A stretch of DNA of 64,000 bases from Sacculina carcini. Lineage: Eukaryota > Arthropoda > Thecostraca > Sacculinidae. The DNA is taken from contig OU696580.1 in NCBI GenBank assembly GCA_916048095.2, positions 6,156,608-6,220,607 of the forward strand. Reading direction: 5' to 3'. This document shows positions 35,301 to 46,536 of this stretch, in pieces. A program made the position numbers and the translations under genes. Below the pieces are notes generated by a model. It did not search any database. It worked only from the letters and a program-made list of their open reading frames with translations, and was not told the DNA's origin. Every line of letters starts with the position of its first letter. The stretch's first letter is position 1.

Positions 35301-38300
35301 ACGTACAACATTTATCGTTTGAAATTGGTGCATTGTGCAAGAAACAAGCAAGCTTTTGCAAACAGGATGTCAACATCTGGAATGGTTTGCCGGGTTGGAT
35401 GGTGAATGTCAATACTCACAGAAGACTTCTCGGAACAGGGCCTAATTGACATGTGACTCCGGGCTGATACCTCAGTAGTCAGTATCATCACCGACCTGCG
35501 ACTCTGGCGCATTGCCAGTCCAGAGGGTAGCTTCAAGAGGGTAGCTTCCAAGCTTCAAGACCGAAGCTACCGAGAGGGTAGCTTCCCCGGGCTGTAATTG
35601 GCTCACCGGGGGCAGGCTTGCACCCGTCAGATCACTGAGCTGGGCCTGATTTGCTTTTGTGTCAGGGGCAGCTCCCTGGTTGTGGCGAGACATCTCTTCC
35701 CCGGGTGCGCCACATCCCGGCATCACACTCCCAGATACTCATAGCGACGGGACACCTTCCCCCGGTTCGTCGCCTCCGGGCATCACACTCTCACAGACAT
35801 ACAGATAGTCATCGTAAGCATTGCTGTATGCCACAGTACATTCAGATGTCTTCGCTGTCACATCCTTCAAAGTCCTGAGCGCCTCACTCCGAGAGTTTTC
35901 CCTTTCCGCCAAGGCTGAGGGTGTTGAATTTCAACCCTCAGGATATATGTTGGAACGGTAATCAGAGTTCGTGCTCCCATCCAGCATATGGTCGACCATT
36001 TCGCAAGGGTCGACCTACTTGATACGGCATAGCCGATCAAAATCGGCCAGCCACTCAGTGACGTCACCACCGAAACGCGGTAGGGCCCGCCCTATCCTAT
36101 GAAGGATCAGCCCTCGGGCCTGCATTAAAATTTAAATTTAGAATTTGAATGAAAACTTTCGCTACTCTGTCAGCGGATTTGTCAGGAACAGGAAACGACT
36201 CGGGAAAACCAGAAAAGTGATCGACAATATTAATAAGAAATATATTTGCCGTTGCGTTGCCGTTTACGTGCCGTTGATTTGCGGATAGTACGCGTGTATA
36301 ACAGTGTGCTTCACCTGGTAGACTTGAAAATGCGCCTCATTTACCTGGTACAAAACTCCCTACTTTGATGTTATGATTTTCTTCAGGGTCTGATTATTGT
36401 GTTCAGTGTGTGTCTGATTATGTGTGTGTGAAGCTGCCTATCTGAAGCACCTGTGACGGTGACGTTTTGCTGCTGGAAGAGTCGTTTGTTTTCAAACCAG
36501 ATTGCGAAGTTTTCCGCTTTCTCTTGATGCCTGAAATAGAGAAATTTAGAGAACATGTTCGTGCGAAGCTGAAGCTAAAATATAATGTTGAATGTGTTAC
36601 GTACAACATTTATCGTTTGAAATTGGTGCATTGTGCAAGAAACAAGCAAGCTTTTGCAAACAGGATGTCAACATCTGGAATGGTTTGCCGGGTTGGATGG
36701 TGAATGTCAATACTCACAGAAGACTTCTCGGAACAGGGCCTAATTGACATGTGACTCCGGGCTGATACCTCAGTAGTCAGTATCATCACCGACCTGCGAC
36801 TCTGGCGCATTGCCAGTCCAGAGGGTAGCTTCAAGAGGGTAGCTTCCAAGCTTCAAGACCGAAGCTACCGAGAGGGTAGCTTCCCCGGGCTGTAATTGGC
36901 TCACCGGGGGCAGGCTTGCACCCGTCAGATCACTGAGCTGGGCCTGATTTGCTTTTGTGTCAGGGGCAGCTCCCTGGTTGTGGCGAGACATCTCTTCCCC
37001 GGGTGCGCCACATCCCGGCATCACACTCCCAGATACTCATAGCGACGGGACACCTTCCCCCGGTTCGTCGCCTCCGGGCATCACACTCTCACAGACATAC
37101 AGATAGTCATCGTAAGCATTGCTGTATGCCACAGTACATTCAGATGTCTTCGCTGTCACATCCTTCAAAGTCCTGAGCGCCTCACTCCGAGAGTTTTCCC
37201 TTTCCGCCAAGGCTGAGGGTGTTGAATTTCAACCCTCAGGCTATATGTTGGAACGGTAATCAGAGTTCGTGCTCCCATCCAGCATATGGTCGACCATTTC
37301 GCAAGGGTCGACCTACTTGACACGGCATAGCCGATCAAAATCGGCCAGCCACTCAGTGACGTCACCACCGAAACGCGGTAGGGCCCGCCCTATCCTATGA
37401 AGGATCAGCCCTCGGGCCTGCATTAAAATTTAAATTTAGAATTTGAATGAAAACTTTCGCTACTCTGTCAGCGGATTTGTCAGGAACAGGAAACGACTCG
37501 GGAAAACCAGAAAAGTGATCGACAATATTAATAAGAAATATATTTGCCGTTGCGTTGCCGTTTACGTGCCGTTGATTTGCGGATAGTACGCGTGTATAAC
37601 AGTGTGCTTCACCTGGAAGACTTGAAAATGCGCCTCATTTACCTGGTACAAAACTCCCTACTTTGATGTTATGATTTTCTTCAGGGTCTGATTATTGTGT
37701 TCAGTGTGTGTCTGATTATGTGTGTGTGAAGCTGCCCATCTGAAGCACCTGTGACGGTGACGTTTTGCTGCTGGAAGAGTCGTTTGTTTTCAAACCAGAT
37801 TGCGAAGTTTTCCGCTTTCTCTTGATGCCTGAAATAGAGAAATTTAGAGAACATGTTCGTGCGAAGCTGAAGCTAAAATATAATGTTGAATGTGTTACGT
37901 ACAACATTTATCGTTTGAAATTGGTGCATTGTGCAAGAAACAAGCAAGCTTTTGCAAACAGGATGTCAACATCTGGAATGGTTTGCCGGGTTGGATGGTG
38001 AATGTCAATACTCACAGAAGACTTCTCGGAACAGGGCCTAATTGACATGTGACTCCGGGCTGATACCTCAGTAGTCAGTATCATCACCGACCTGCGACTC
38101 TGGCGCATTGCCAGTCCAGAGGGTAGCTTCAAGAGGGTAGCTTTCAAGCTTCAAGACCGAAGCTACCGAGAGGGTAGCTTCCCCGGGCTGTAATTGGCTC
38201 ACCGGGGGCAGGCTTGCACCCGTCAGATCACTGAGCTGGGCCTGATTTGCTTTTGTGTCAGGGGCAGCTCCCTGGTTGTGGCGAGACATCTCTTCCCCGG

Positions 38301-40309
38301 GTGCGCCACATCCCGGCATCACACTCCCAGATACTCATAGCGACGGGACACCTTCCCCCGGTTCGTCGCCTCCGGGCATCACACTCTCACAGACATACAG
38401 ATAGTCATCGTAAGCATTGCTGTATGCCACAGTACATTCAGATGTCTTCGCTGTCACATCCTTCAAAGTCCTGAGCGCCTCACTCCGAGAGTTTTCCCTT
38501 TCCGCCAAGGCTGAGGGTGTTGAATTTCAACCCTCAGGCTATATGTTGGAACGGTAATCAGAGTTCGTGCTCCCATCCAGCATATGGTCGACCATTTCGC
38601 AAGGGTCGACCTACTTGACACGGCATAGCCGATCAAAATCGGCCAGCCACTCAGTGACGTCACCACCGAAACGCGGTAGGGCCCGCCCTATTCTATGAAG
38701 GATCAGCCCTCGGGCCTGCATTAAAATTTAAATTTAGAATTTGAATGAAAACTTTCGCTACTCTGTCAGCGGATTTGTCAGGAACAGGAAACGACTCGGG
38801 AAAACCAGAAAAGTGATTGACAATATTAATAAGAAATATATTTGCCGTTGCGTTGCCGTTTACGTGCCGTTGATTTGCGGATAGTACGCGTGTATAACAG
38901 TGTGCTTCACCTGGAAGACTTGAAAATGCGCCTCATTTACCTGGTACAAAACTCCCTACTTTGATGTTATGATTTTCTTCAGCGTCTGATTATTGTGTTC
39001 AGTGTGTGTCTGATTATGTGTGTGTGAAGCTGCCCATCTGAAGCACCTGTGACGGTGACGTTTTGCTGCTGGAAGAGTCGTTTGTTTTCAAACCAGATTG
39101 CGAAGTTTTCCGCTTTCTCTTGATGCCTGAAATAGAGAAATTTAGAGAACATGTTCGTGCGAAGCTGAAGCTAAAATATAATGTTGAATGTGTTACGTAC
39201 AACATTTATCGTTTGAAATTGGTGCATTGTGCAAGAAACAAGCAAGCTTTTGCAAACAGGATGTCAACATCTGGAATGGTTTGCCGGGTTGGATGGTGAA
39301 TGTCAATACTCACAGAAGACTTCTCGGAACAGGGCCTAATTGACATGTGACTCCGGGCTGATACCTCAGTAGTCAGTATCATCACCGACCTGCGACTCTG
39401 GCGCATTGCCAGTCCAGAGGGTAGCTTCCAAGTTTCAAGACCGAAGCTACCGAGAGGGTAGCTTCCCCGGGCTGTAATTGGCTCACCGGGGGCAGGCTTG
39501 CACCCGTCAGATCACTGAGCTGGGCCTGATTTGCTTTTGTGTCAGGGGCAGCTCCCTGCTTGTGGCGAGACATCTCTTCCCCGGGTGCGCCACATCCCGG
39601 CATCACACTCCCAGATACTCATAGCGACGGGACACCTTCCCCCGGTTCGTCGCCTCCGGGCATCACACTCTCACAGACATACAGATAGTCATCGTAAGCA
39701 TTGCTGTATGCCACAGTACATTCAGATGTCTTCGCTGTCACATCCTTCAAAGTCCTGAGCGCCTCACTCCGAGAGTTTTCCCTTTCCGCCAAGGCTGAGG
39801 GTGTTGAATTTCAACCCTCAGGCTATATGTTGGAACGGTAATCAGAGTTCGTGCTCCCATCCAGCATATGGTCGACCATTTCGCAAGGGTCGACCTACTT
39901 GACACGGCATAGCCGATCAAAATCGGCCAGCCACTCAGTGACGTCACCACCGAAACGCGGTAGGGCCCGCCCTATTCTATGAAGGATCAGCCCTCGGGCC
40001 TGCATTAAAATTTAAATTTAGAATTTGAATGAAAACTTTCGCTACTCTGTCAGCGGATTTGTCAGGAACAGGAAACGACTCGGGAAAACCAGAAAAGTGA
40101 TTGACAATATTAATAAGAAATATATTTGCCGTTGCGTTGCCGTTTACGTGCCGTTGATTTGCGGATAGTACGCGTGTATAACAGTGTGCTTCACCTGGAA
40201 GACTTGAAAATGCGCCTCATTTACCTGGTACAAAACTCCCTACTTTGATGTTATGATTTTCTTCAGCGTCTGATTATTGTGTTCAGTGTGTGTCTGATTA
40301 TGTGTGTGT
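26367..40309. repeat. Tandem array 2, second block
   Basis: Ten further recognisable copies, including one long variant (extra segment 32,763-33,375 with its BTB fragment at 32,806-33,028). Unit lengths from 15.9 kb onward follow the order 1,284, 1,914, four of 1,298, two of 1,284, and the same order repeats from 30.7 kb once the two inserted elements are removed, giving a 10,958-bp higher-order repeat. The block ends at 40,309 where a retrotransposon is inserted. Confidence 0.95.
40296..40309. repeat. Retrotransposon target-site duplication, left
   Basis: gattatgtgtgtgt (14 bp) is repeated at 46,537-46,550. The pair brackets the inserted element, and removing 6,241 bp restores a 1,284-bp unit. 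Confidence 0.92.
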
Positions 40310-40946
40310 CGCATGCCGCATGGTCGGATTGTCGGCGACTAATCCGGCCCCCCACTGGCCTATGCCAGTGAGGAGGGTGGCCAGACACCCAGCAGGAAGA
40401 AAAACAAGACCTGTCAAAGGGCGGATGAGCTGGTTAGCAGCCAACGGCCATCTGGAAACCCTCCCCCGTCGGATCGGCAAACAGGATCCTGGCCGCTGAG
40501 TGTCACGTCACCCGGGGTATAGTGGTGGCGTGACGCAACACTCGTCTTTGGCCTGCGCGTCGAACCCCGACTGGGCCGCTGTTTGGCTCCTCGACAGTGG
40601 AGAGAATGGTCCGACGCCGGCACGGGTGGCCGGATAGGGCTCAAGAGGGTCAAGGGTGAGGTGCCTGGTGCTCGAGGGGGGTCCCGCCCGGTGCAGTGTC
40701 CGCCGTTTGCAGTGGGGCTGCAGTTGCTGTGTCCAGATGGACCGGTGGGGGTCACTGGTCCGGGCCCGGTGCTGTAGCTCCCGCGGACTCGTACCGGGCG
40801 GAGCTCGCAGCGAGCTCAGGGGTATTCGGTGCCCGTACAGCGCGCACCACCACTGGCGTGGCATCCCATGCTGGCTCTGCCCGTCCCCCCAGTAGGGCCC
40901 CGTGCAGAGGAGGGTGGTCGTGCGCGCAGAGACAAACAAACAATTC
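40310..40946 (+). promoter_or_regulatory. 5' untranslated region of the retrotransposon
   Basis: The GC-rich leader starts cgcatgccgcatggtcgg and lacks a conserved coding frame. Non-LTR elements usually carry an internal promoter here, so transcription would start near 40,310; no promoter motif was proven. Confidence 0.6.
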
Positions 40947-42584
40947 ATGGCTTCAAAAACTCCAACCACCCCACCTGCTGGTCGTCCATCGGGCGATCGG
41001 CCACGGCCGCCGAAAGGTGGTCGTACTCTGAGCCACTTGCACGGCGACAGTCGTGCTGCACCTGTGCCGATGGTGCTGGTTTTTACCAGCACCAATGAAC
41101 ACGTGAAATTGTCCTCGCTGAACCCATTCCGTCGTCTGGATGGTTTCAAGAACATCGGAGACGCGCCTGTCGAGGCCAGCCGACAGAGAGACGGTTCTCT
41201 GCTGGTTAAATACGGCAATGAGACGGCAGCATCCCGCGCGATGAAGGCCGACACATTCCGGTATCGCGTGGGTACGGGTGAAAACAAGCGTTGGGTGAGC
41301 ACCCCCATCTCGGTGTGTGCGCACTCGACATTGAACCACGCCAGAGGTGTTCTGTTCTGTCGTGCGCTGGAGGGTGTTGATAACGATGAAATCTGCGACG
41401 GTTTGTCATCCCAGGGTGTCATCCGTGTGGAGCGCATCGTCCGACGGCGTGAGGGTAGCGAGGTGCCAACGCACTCTTTCTTCCTCACGTTTGACGGTGC
41501 TGTTCTGCCGGATGACATCAAGATCGGTGACATCCGTCAGCGTATCCGTGTCCGCCCCTACGTACCCAACCCAATGCGATGCTACAGGTGCCAACGTTTC
41601 GGGCATACGAGCTCCCGCTGCAACCGTGCTGAGATCTGCGGACGCTGCTCATCCGAACGGCACACCGCTGCTGATTGCGACAATGAGTATTTCTGCGTCA
41701 ATTGCAGGAGCAGCGGTCATGCGTCCTCGTCGCGTGACTGCCCGGAATGGCTGAAAGAAAAAGAAATTCTGGCTATCCGCGCTGCCCAGCGCTGCAGTTT
41801 CGGCGAGGCGCGTGCTGTATATCGCAGCTCGCATCCGTCGGGCCCGTCCTTTGCCGGCGTCGTCACGAAGTCGGCTCAGCCTCCACAGTCTGTCGACTCG
41901 TTTTTGGAGAAGCTGACTGTTGGAGACTTCTTGAAGCTGGCGGGACGAATGGGCTTGAAGCTGGTCGTACCTGGGGCTGATAAACATGAGCTTGAACCAA
42001 CACCGGTTGATCGGCGGCCTGAGGAGGCTGCCGTGTCGCGGTCGCCAACGGCCGCACCCCAGCGGTCCCAGGCGTCCGCGACCCAGCGGTCCCAGACGGC
42101 CGCAACCCAGCGGCCCAAGGCGGCCGCTCCCCAGCAGCCTGAAAAGGCTGCTGAGCGGCGACCTCAGCGGGTCGCCGATCGGCCGGTCAGCCGGCCGATG
42201 GACCGCGCTGGCAAATCGGCAGCGATGCCGGTTAGTCAGGGCGGCAAAAAACCGGCCGCTCAGCAGGCTTCCAAGCCAGCAGAGCGGTCGTCTCCGAACC
42301 GGAGGAAATCCGGAGACTGGACGGTGGTACAGCACAAGAGCCGCCGTTCGGTCAAGTCAGCCTCGCCGAGGAGTGACCGGCGAGCATCTCCCGGTCACAA
42401 AGCGAGCGCGGTCCCTGCATCTCCGCGCTCGGCGGTTGCTAGCGCACCGCCTTCCGCACACGACGGAGCGACTCCCACCACTGCCATGGAGGTGGAGAGT
42501 TCCTCTAAGCGGAAGCTCTCGGCCTCTCCAAGTGGGTCCCCACCTGACTCGGAGAGAGGACGATCGGCTAAGCGATGCGATTAG
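40947..42584 (+). CDS. Retrotransposon ORF1 nucleic-acid-binding protein
   Basis: The 545-residue protein starts at the first ATG in frame (MASKTPTTPP); the frame extends upstream only with non-ATG codons. Residues about 30-200 resemble the ORF1 region before the knuckles in Jockey/I elements (VFTSTNEHVKLSSLNPF). Three zinc knuckles follow: C212-x2-C-x4-H-x4-C225, C231-x2-C-x4-H-x4-C244 and a variant C250-x2-C-x4-H-x6-C265. The C-terminal half is basic, Ala/Pro/Ser rich, with several RSQ(T/A)AATQ-like repeats between about residues 360 and 395. It should coat element RNA and help form the RNP. It ends 85 bp before ORF2, which is in another frame. Confidence 0.9.
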   Translation: MASKTPTTPPAGRPSGDRPRPPKGGRTLSHLHGDSRAAPVPMVLVFTSTNEHVKLSSLNPFRRLDGFKNIGDAPVEASRQRDGSLLVKYGNETAASRAMKADTFRYRVGTGENKRWVSTPISVCAHSTLNHARGVLFCRALEGVDNDEICDGLSSQGVIRVERIVRRREGSEVPTHSFFLTFDGAVLPDDIKIGDIRQRIRVRPYVPNPMRCYRCQRFGHTSSRCNRAEICGRCSSERHTAADCDNEYFCVNCRSSGHASSSRDCPEWLKEKEILAIRAAQRCSFGEARAVYRSSHPSGPSFAGVVTKSAQPPQSVDSFLEKLTVGDFLKLAGRMGLKLVVPGADKHELEPTPVDRRPEEAAVSRSPTAAPQRSQASATQRSQTAATQRPKAAAPQQPEKAAERRPQRVADRPVSRPMDRAGKSAAMPVSQGGKKPAAQQASKPAERSSPNRRKSGDWTVVQHKSRRSVKSASPRSDRRASPGHKASAVPASPRSAVASAPPSAHDGATPTTAMEVESSSKRKLSASPSGSPPDSERGRSAKRCD

Positions 42585-42669
42585 GTACCTGTGCTACCTG
42601 GTTGTTAGTGTATATGTGCCTTTTTAACGGGAGTATTTATATGTATTTTATTCTATTATATTTATTTTT

Positions 42670-45600
42670 ATGTCCATTTTACAATGGAATATTAGAGGTA
42701 TTAGACCGAATTTTAATGATTTACTGCATATTTTACACTCCCGACAACCATCGATTTTAGCAATACAGGAGACTAAGCTTTTAACTTCTTCGTATTTTAG
42801 TATTCAGGATTTTAATGTTTTTAGATTTGATAATCCCAGCTCGACTATAGCCCATGGCGGGGTTATGCTGGCTGTTCGCACCAGTGTACCCTGTCGCCGC
42901 CTGCATATTCAGTCAGATTTGCAGGTGGTTGCGGTTCGGTGCTGGCTCGGTGGTAGGGAGGTGAGTGTGTGCTCATTGTACCTGCCGCCTGGTCGCCCGT
43001 TCCCAAGGGCTGACGTCGAGTTTTTAATCAGTTCACTTTCACCCCCTTTTTATGTGTTAGGCGATTTTAATGCTCACAGCCCTTTTTGGGGTTGTGATGC
43101 ATATTGTAGCCGTGGTTTTATTATGGAGGATATTTTAACTGTATTAGACATAGGTATTTTAAACACAGGCACATATACGCATTGTACCATGCCATCGGGA
43201 AGCATGTCCGCTCTGGACCTCAGTCTGTGCAGTCCCAGTCTGCAGGCATCCACGAGCTGGACCGTTGAGAACAGTCTGTATGGGAGTGACCACTTCCCTA
43301 TATGGATCTGTCTCAATGAGGTACCTAGGTTGGGAACACGACCACCGAGATGGAATTTCAAACGAGCTGATTGGGTCCGCTATGATTGCTTGACACTGGA
43401 AGCCATGGGCAACCCCACACTTCGACCCAGCGTCGAAGGTTTTGCTGAGGCCATTGTCACCTGTGCCAAACAGAGCATTCCGCGTACGGCATCGCGTCCC
43501 CGGCGGCGTCCTGTTCCTTGGTGGACAGACGCGTGTGCTACGGCGTTGCGAGAGCGACGTCGTTGCTGGGGTCGCTTCCGGCGCAACAGCACGTTGGCAA
43601 ACATGCTTTGCTTCCGCCACGCTCGCGCAAAAGCTCGATGGACCTTTCGCGAGGCGAAGCGGGCCTCGTGGGTGTCCTATGTGTCCAGCATTAATCGGCA
43701 TTGTCCTATATCCACCATATGGGACCGTATAAAGCGCATCTCTGGTAAGTACCGTCCCAATCCACTGCCTTCTCTGAAGATCAGTGGCGTGGACGTGATT
43801 AATCCGGAGCATGTTGCTGACGAAATTGGCCGATATTTAGCGGAGCGCTGTCGTGCAAACGTAGACGACCCTGATTTTGCGGCGATCAAACAGCAGTGCG
43901 AGAGATCACCCGTTGATTTCTCCACCAGCTGTCAGCTGCCAATCAACAGCGATTTTTCTGCATCTGAGCTGAGAACGGCCTTGCGATCGCTTCGCGATGT
44001 GGCTGAAGGCCCTGATGAGGTGCACAACCTCATGCTGAAACGTCTGTCGCCCGCAGTGCTGTCCACCTTGCTGCAGGTCTTCAATGATCTGTGGAGTGGT
44101 GGGCAGTTTCCGGCCTCCTGGCGACGGGCAATCGTGATACCCATCATGAAACAGGGCAAATCGGGCGATCACCCGTCTGACTATCGCCCGATATCGCTTA
44201 CCTCCAGTCTCTGCAAACTGTTTGAGAAAATGGTTTGCAGACGGCTGGTATGGTTTCTGGAACGCGGTCGGCTGTTCAATGATGCTCAGTGCGGATTTCG
44301 CCAGGGTCGCTCAACGTTAGACCACTTGGTGACCATTGACTCTCGCGTACGTGAAAGTTTCACGCGAGGTCACCACGTCGGGGCGATATTCTTTGACATC
44401 GAAAAGGCATATGACACCACATGGCGACATGGTATTCTTCGCAAACTGCATCGCTGTGGTGTCAGAGGCAACATGGGGAGGTTCGTACACAAATTCCTTT
44501 TGCACCGCACATTCTGTGTGCGTGTGGGGAACTCCCTGTCTCGTTCGTTCGATCAGGCAGAAGGCGTTCCACAGGGTAGTGTGCTCAGCGTGGCCCTTTT
44601 TGCCATAATGATCAACGACATTGACGATCATTTGCCTCCCTCGATTGGACGGTCTCTATTTGTGGACGACTTCGCCATATGGTGTTCTTCCCGCAGCACT
44701 GTTGCTGTCCAGCGTCAACTGCAGCTGGCGGTGAATAAAATAGAGACTTGGGGAACGCGTAACGGCTTCCGCTTCTCGACGTCCAAAACGGTCGGTGTAC
44801 ACTTCTGCCGCCGTCGAGGTGCCTGCCCTGACATGGAAGTGGAATTGTACGGCAGTGCTGTCTCATTCCAACGCACGGTTCGGTTTTTAGGGGTCACGTT
44901 GGACTCGCGCTTGACCTACACCGACCATATTTCACAGCTGAGAACCACTTGTCTAAAGGCACTGAATGTGCTGAAGACTGTTTCCCGCATGCGGTATGGA
45001 GCAGATCGACAGTCCCTTCTCCTTCTGTACCGCTCGTTAGTCAGGTCGCGTCTCGATTACGCAAGCATCGTATATGATCTGGCTTCGGAGTCAGCAAAAG
45101 GCCGTTTGAATGTCGTACACCACGCAGGGATACGCATTGCCACCGGCGCGTTTCGCACGTCGCCAATCGTCAGCCTCCTTGTTGAGGCTGATGAGGCTCC
45201 GCTGGCGCTCCGTCGTCAAGAGCTGGTCATGCGTTATTCTTGCAAGCTGGCAAGCACCCATGAAAACCCCGCGTATGACGTGGTATTTTCCCAGCATGTG
45301 CCTGAGCAGCAGCACCTTCCAGGACCTCAGTGTTCTGTGCTGTTTTGCAGCAAAATGAGGGCACTGCTGGAGTCATGCGGGATGGGTGCTAACGACGTCC
45401 TCAGACAAGAATACACGGCGGAGTCACCCTGGGAATTGGTCACACCCGAGGTTGACGTCTCGCTAGCAGCTCTGCCGAAACACCGTACAGTGCCCAGTGT
45501 GCTTCGCTCAAACACACTGGAGCGAATTCATTCTTACGGACGGTATACTGCCGTGTACACTGATGGATCTAAGTCGGCCAGTGGTGTGGGTTGTGCGTTT

Positions 45601-46371
45601 GTAAGTGGAGGTATGTGCCGCTCGAGCACGCTGCCACCGAGCGCCTCCATTTACACGGCTGAACTTCACGCTATCCTGCTGGCCCTGGTTTTTATTCGCT
45701 CATCTTCCTTTTCATTGTTTTTAGTTTTATCTGATTCCCTTAGTGCTTTAACTTCATTATCGTCTTTCTCCTTACATCCTCTTATACAGAGGATTTTTAT
45801 CTCTCTTGACGTCATCCACCACCAGGGCAAGCGTGTAAAGTTTTGCTGGATTCCGGCCCATATTGGTATTTTGGGCAACGAGCGAGCTGACAGAGCCGCA
45901 AAAAGAGCTGCTGAACGAGACTTTTATTCATTTTATTTTAACTTTCCCATTCCGTATTCGGACTTTTATCCTATTATACATCGTTTTATCCGCTCTCGCT
46001 GGCAGCTCTCCTGGGACGAATGTGGTTCTAACAAATTAAAAGCTGTGAAGCCCGAAATCGGACATTGGATGTGCTCTTGTCGCCGGAAGAGGTCCGAGGA
46101 AGTGGCGCTCTGTCGTCTGCGTGTGGGTCACACGTACGATACGCATCGCCATCTTCTACTCGGACAACCTGAACCCACGTGCAGCGCATGTAATGTACGT
46201 CTCTCCGTGCAGCACATCCTGGTGGAATGCCCATCATTCTCAGAGGCGCGTCAACGTTTTCTTGGATCCGTTCGGACTATTCACGATGTTCTTGGACAGG
46301 AGCAATCGGCGGTCATTGAGGGCCGCATTTTTGAGTTTTTACGGCTTTTGCCTTTTAGAATTATTTATTGA
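42670..46371 (+). CDS. Retrotransposon ORF2: endonuclease, reverse transcriptase, RNase H
   Basis: The 1,233-residue protein starts at ATG 42,670 (MSILQWNIRG). Apurinic-type endonuclease: N7, E34 (QETKL), D132-N134 (GDFNAHSP), D207-H208 (GSDHFPI). Reverse transcriptase: motif A D576 (FFDIEKAYD), PQGSVLS, and FVDD with D666/D667. RNase H: D965 (YTDGSKS), E998 (TAELHAIL), D1022 (LSDSLSAL), D1074 (NERADRAAK), the full DEDD set. A C-terminal Cys-His motif (CSACNVRLSVQHILVEC) follows, as in I/R1-type proteins. No frame damage is seen. The protein nicks target DNA and primes reverse transcription there. Use of FVDD rather than YADD is common in arthropod members. Confidence 0.95.
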   Translation: MSILQWNIRGIRPNFNDLLHILHSRQPSILAIQETKLLTSSYFSIQDFNVFRFDNPSSTIAHGGVMLAVRTSVPCRRLHIQSDLQVVAVRCWLGGREVSVCSLYLPPGRPFPRADVEFLISSLSPPFYVLGDFNAHSPFWGCDAYCSRGFIMEDILTVLDIGILNTGTYTHCTMPSGSMSALDLSLCSPSLQASTSWTVENSLYGSDHFPIWICLNEVPRLGTRPPRWNFKRADWVRYDCLTLEAMGNPTLRPSVEGFAEAIVTCAKQSIPRTASRPRRRPVPWWTDACATALRERRRCWGRFRRNSTLANMLCFRHARAKARWTFREAKRASWVSYVSSINRHCPISTIWDRIKRISGKYRPNPLPSLKISGVDVINPEHVADEIGRYLAERCRANVDDPDFAAIKQQCERSPVDFSTSCQLPINSDFSASELRTALRSLRDVAEGPDEVHNLMLKRLSPAVLSTLLQVFNDLWSGGQFPASWRRAIVIPIMKQGKSGDHPSDYRPISLTSSLCKLFEKMVCRRLVWFLERGRLFNDAQCGFRQGRSTLDHLVTIDSRVRESFTRGHHVGAIFFDIEKAYDTTWRHGILRKLHRCGVRGNMGRFVHKFLLHRTFCVRVGNSLSRSFDQAEGVPQGSVLSVALFAIMINDIDDHLPPSIGRSLFVDDFAIWCSSRSTVAVQRQLQLAVNKIETWGTRNGFRFSTSKTVGVHFCRRRGACPDMEVELYGSAVSFQRTVRFLGVTLDSRLTYTDHISQLRTTCLKALNVLKTVSRMRYGADRQSLLLLYRSLVRSRLDYASIVYDLASESAKGRLNVVHHAGIRIATGAFRTSPIVSLLVEADEAPLALRRQELVMRYSCKLASTHENPAYDVVFSQHVPEQQHLPGPQCSVLFCSKMRALLESCGMGANDVLRQEYTAESPWELVTPEVDVSLAALPKHRTVPSVLRSNTLERIHSYGRYTAVYTDGSKSASGVGCAFVSGGMCRSSTLPPSASIYTAELHAILLALVFIRSSSFSLFLVLSDSLSALTSLSSFSLHPLIQRIFISLDVIHHQGKRVKFCWIPAHIGILGNERADRAAKRAAERDFYSFYFNFPIPYSDFYPIIHRFIRSRWQLSWDECGSNKLKAVKPEIGHWMCSCRRKRSEEVALCRLRVGHTYDTHRHLLLGQPEPTCSACNVRLSVQHILVECPSFSEARQRFLGSVRTIHDVLGQEQSAVIEGRIFEFLRLLPFRIIY

Positions 46372-46536
46372 GTTTTATTTCTTGACTTTCACATTCATTT
46401 TGTTCACTATCACACTTATTTATTTCATCATTCCATTCCTCATGTCCATCATTTTTGGTTGTTTAGGCTGTGAATAGACTGGGGGGTGCCGTATGGTCCC
46501 AGAGGCCGGTGCACCCCATAAACACAAATAACGAAC
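46372..46536 (+). other. 3' untranslated region of the retrotransposon
   Basis: A T-rich stretch is followed by a GC-rich block (ggggggtgccgtatgg, near 46,480) and an A-rich end. It is the expected recognition region for the element's reverse transcriptase. Confidence 0.6.

Larger units (their letters stand above)
40310..46536 (+). mobile_element. Full-length I-group non-LTR retrotransposon
   Basis: The 6,227-bp element is bounded by a perfect 14-bp target duplication. It contains a GC-rich 5' untranslated region (40,310-40,946), two intact open frames, and a short T-rich 3' region (46,372-46,536) ending in aacacaaataacgaac with no poly(A) tail. An ORF2 with endonuclease, reverse transcriptase and RNase H together with a three-knuckle ORF1 points to the I superfamily in the broad sense. 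Intact frames and target sites indicate a young, possibly active copy. Confidence 0.93.

Noticed and set aside
40902-40946. Longer ORF1 for the retrotransposon
   Set aside because: It would start at GTG; ATG at 40,947 gives a start typical for such proteins.
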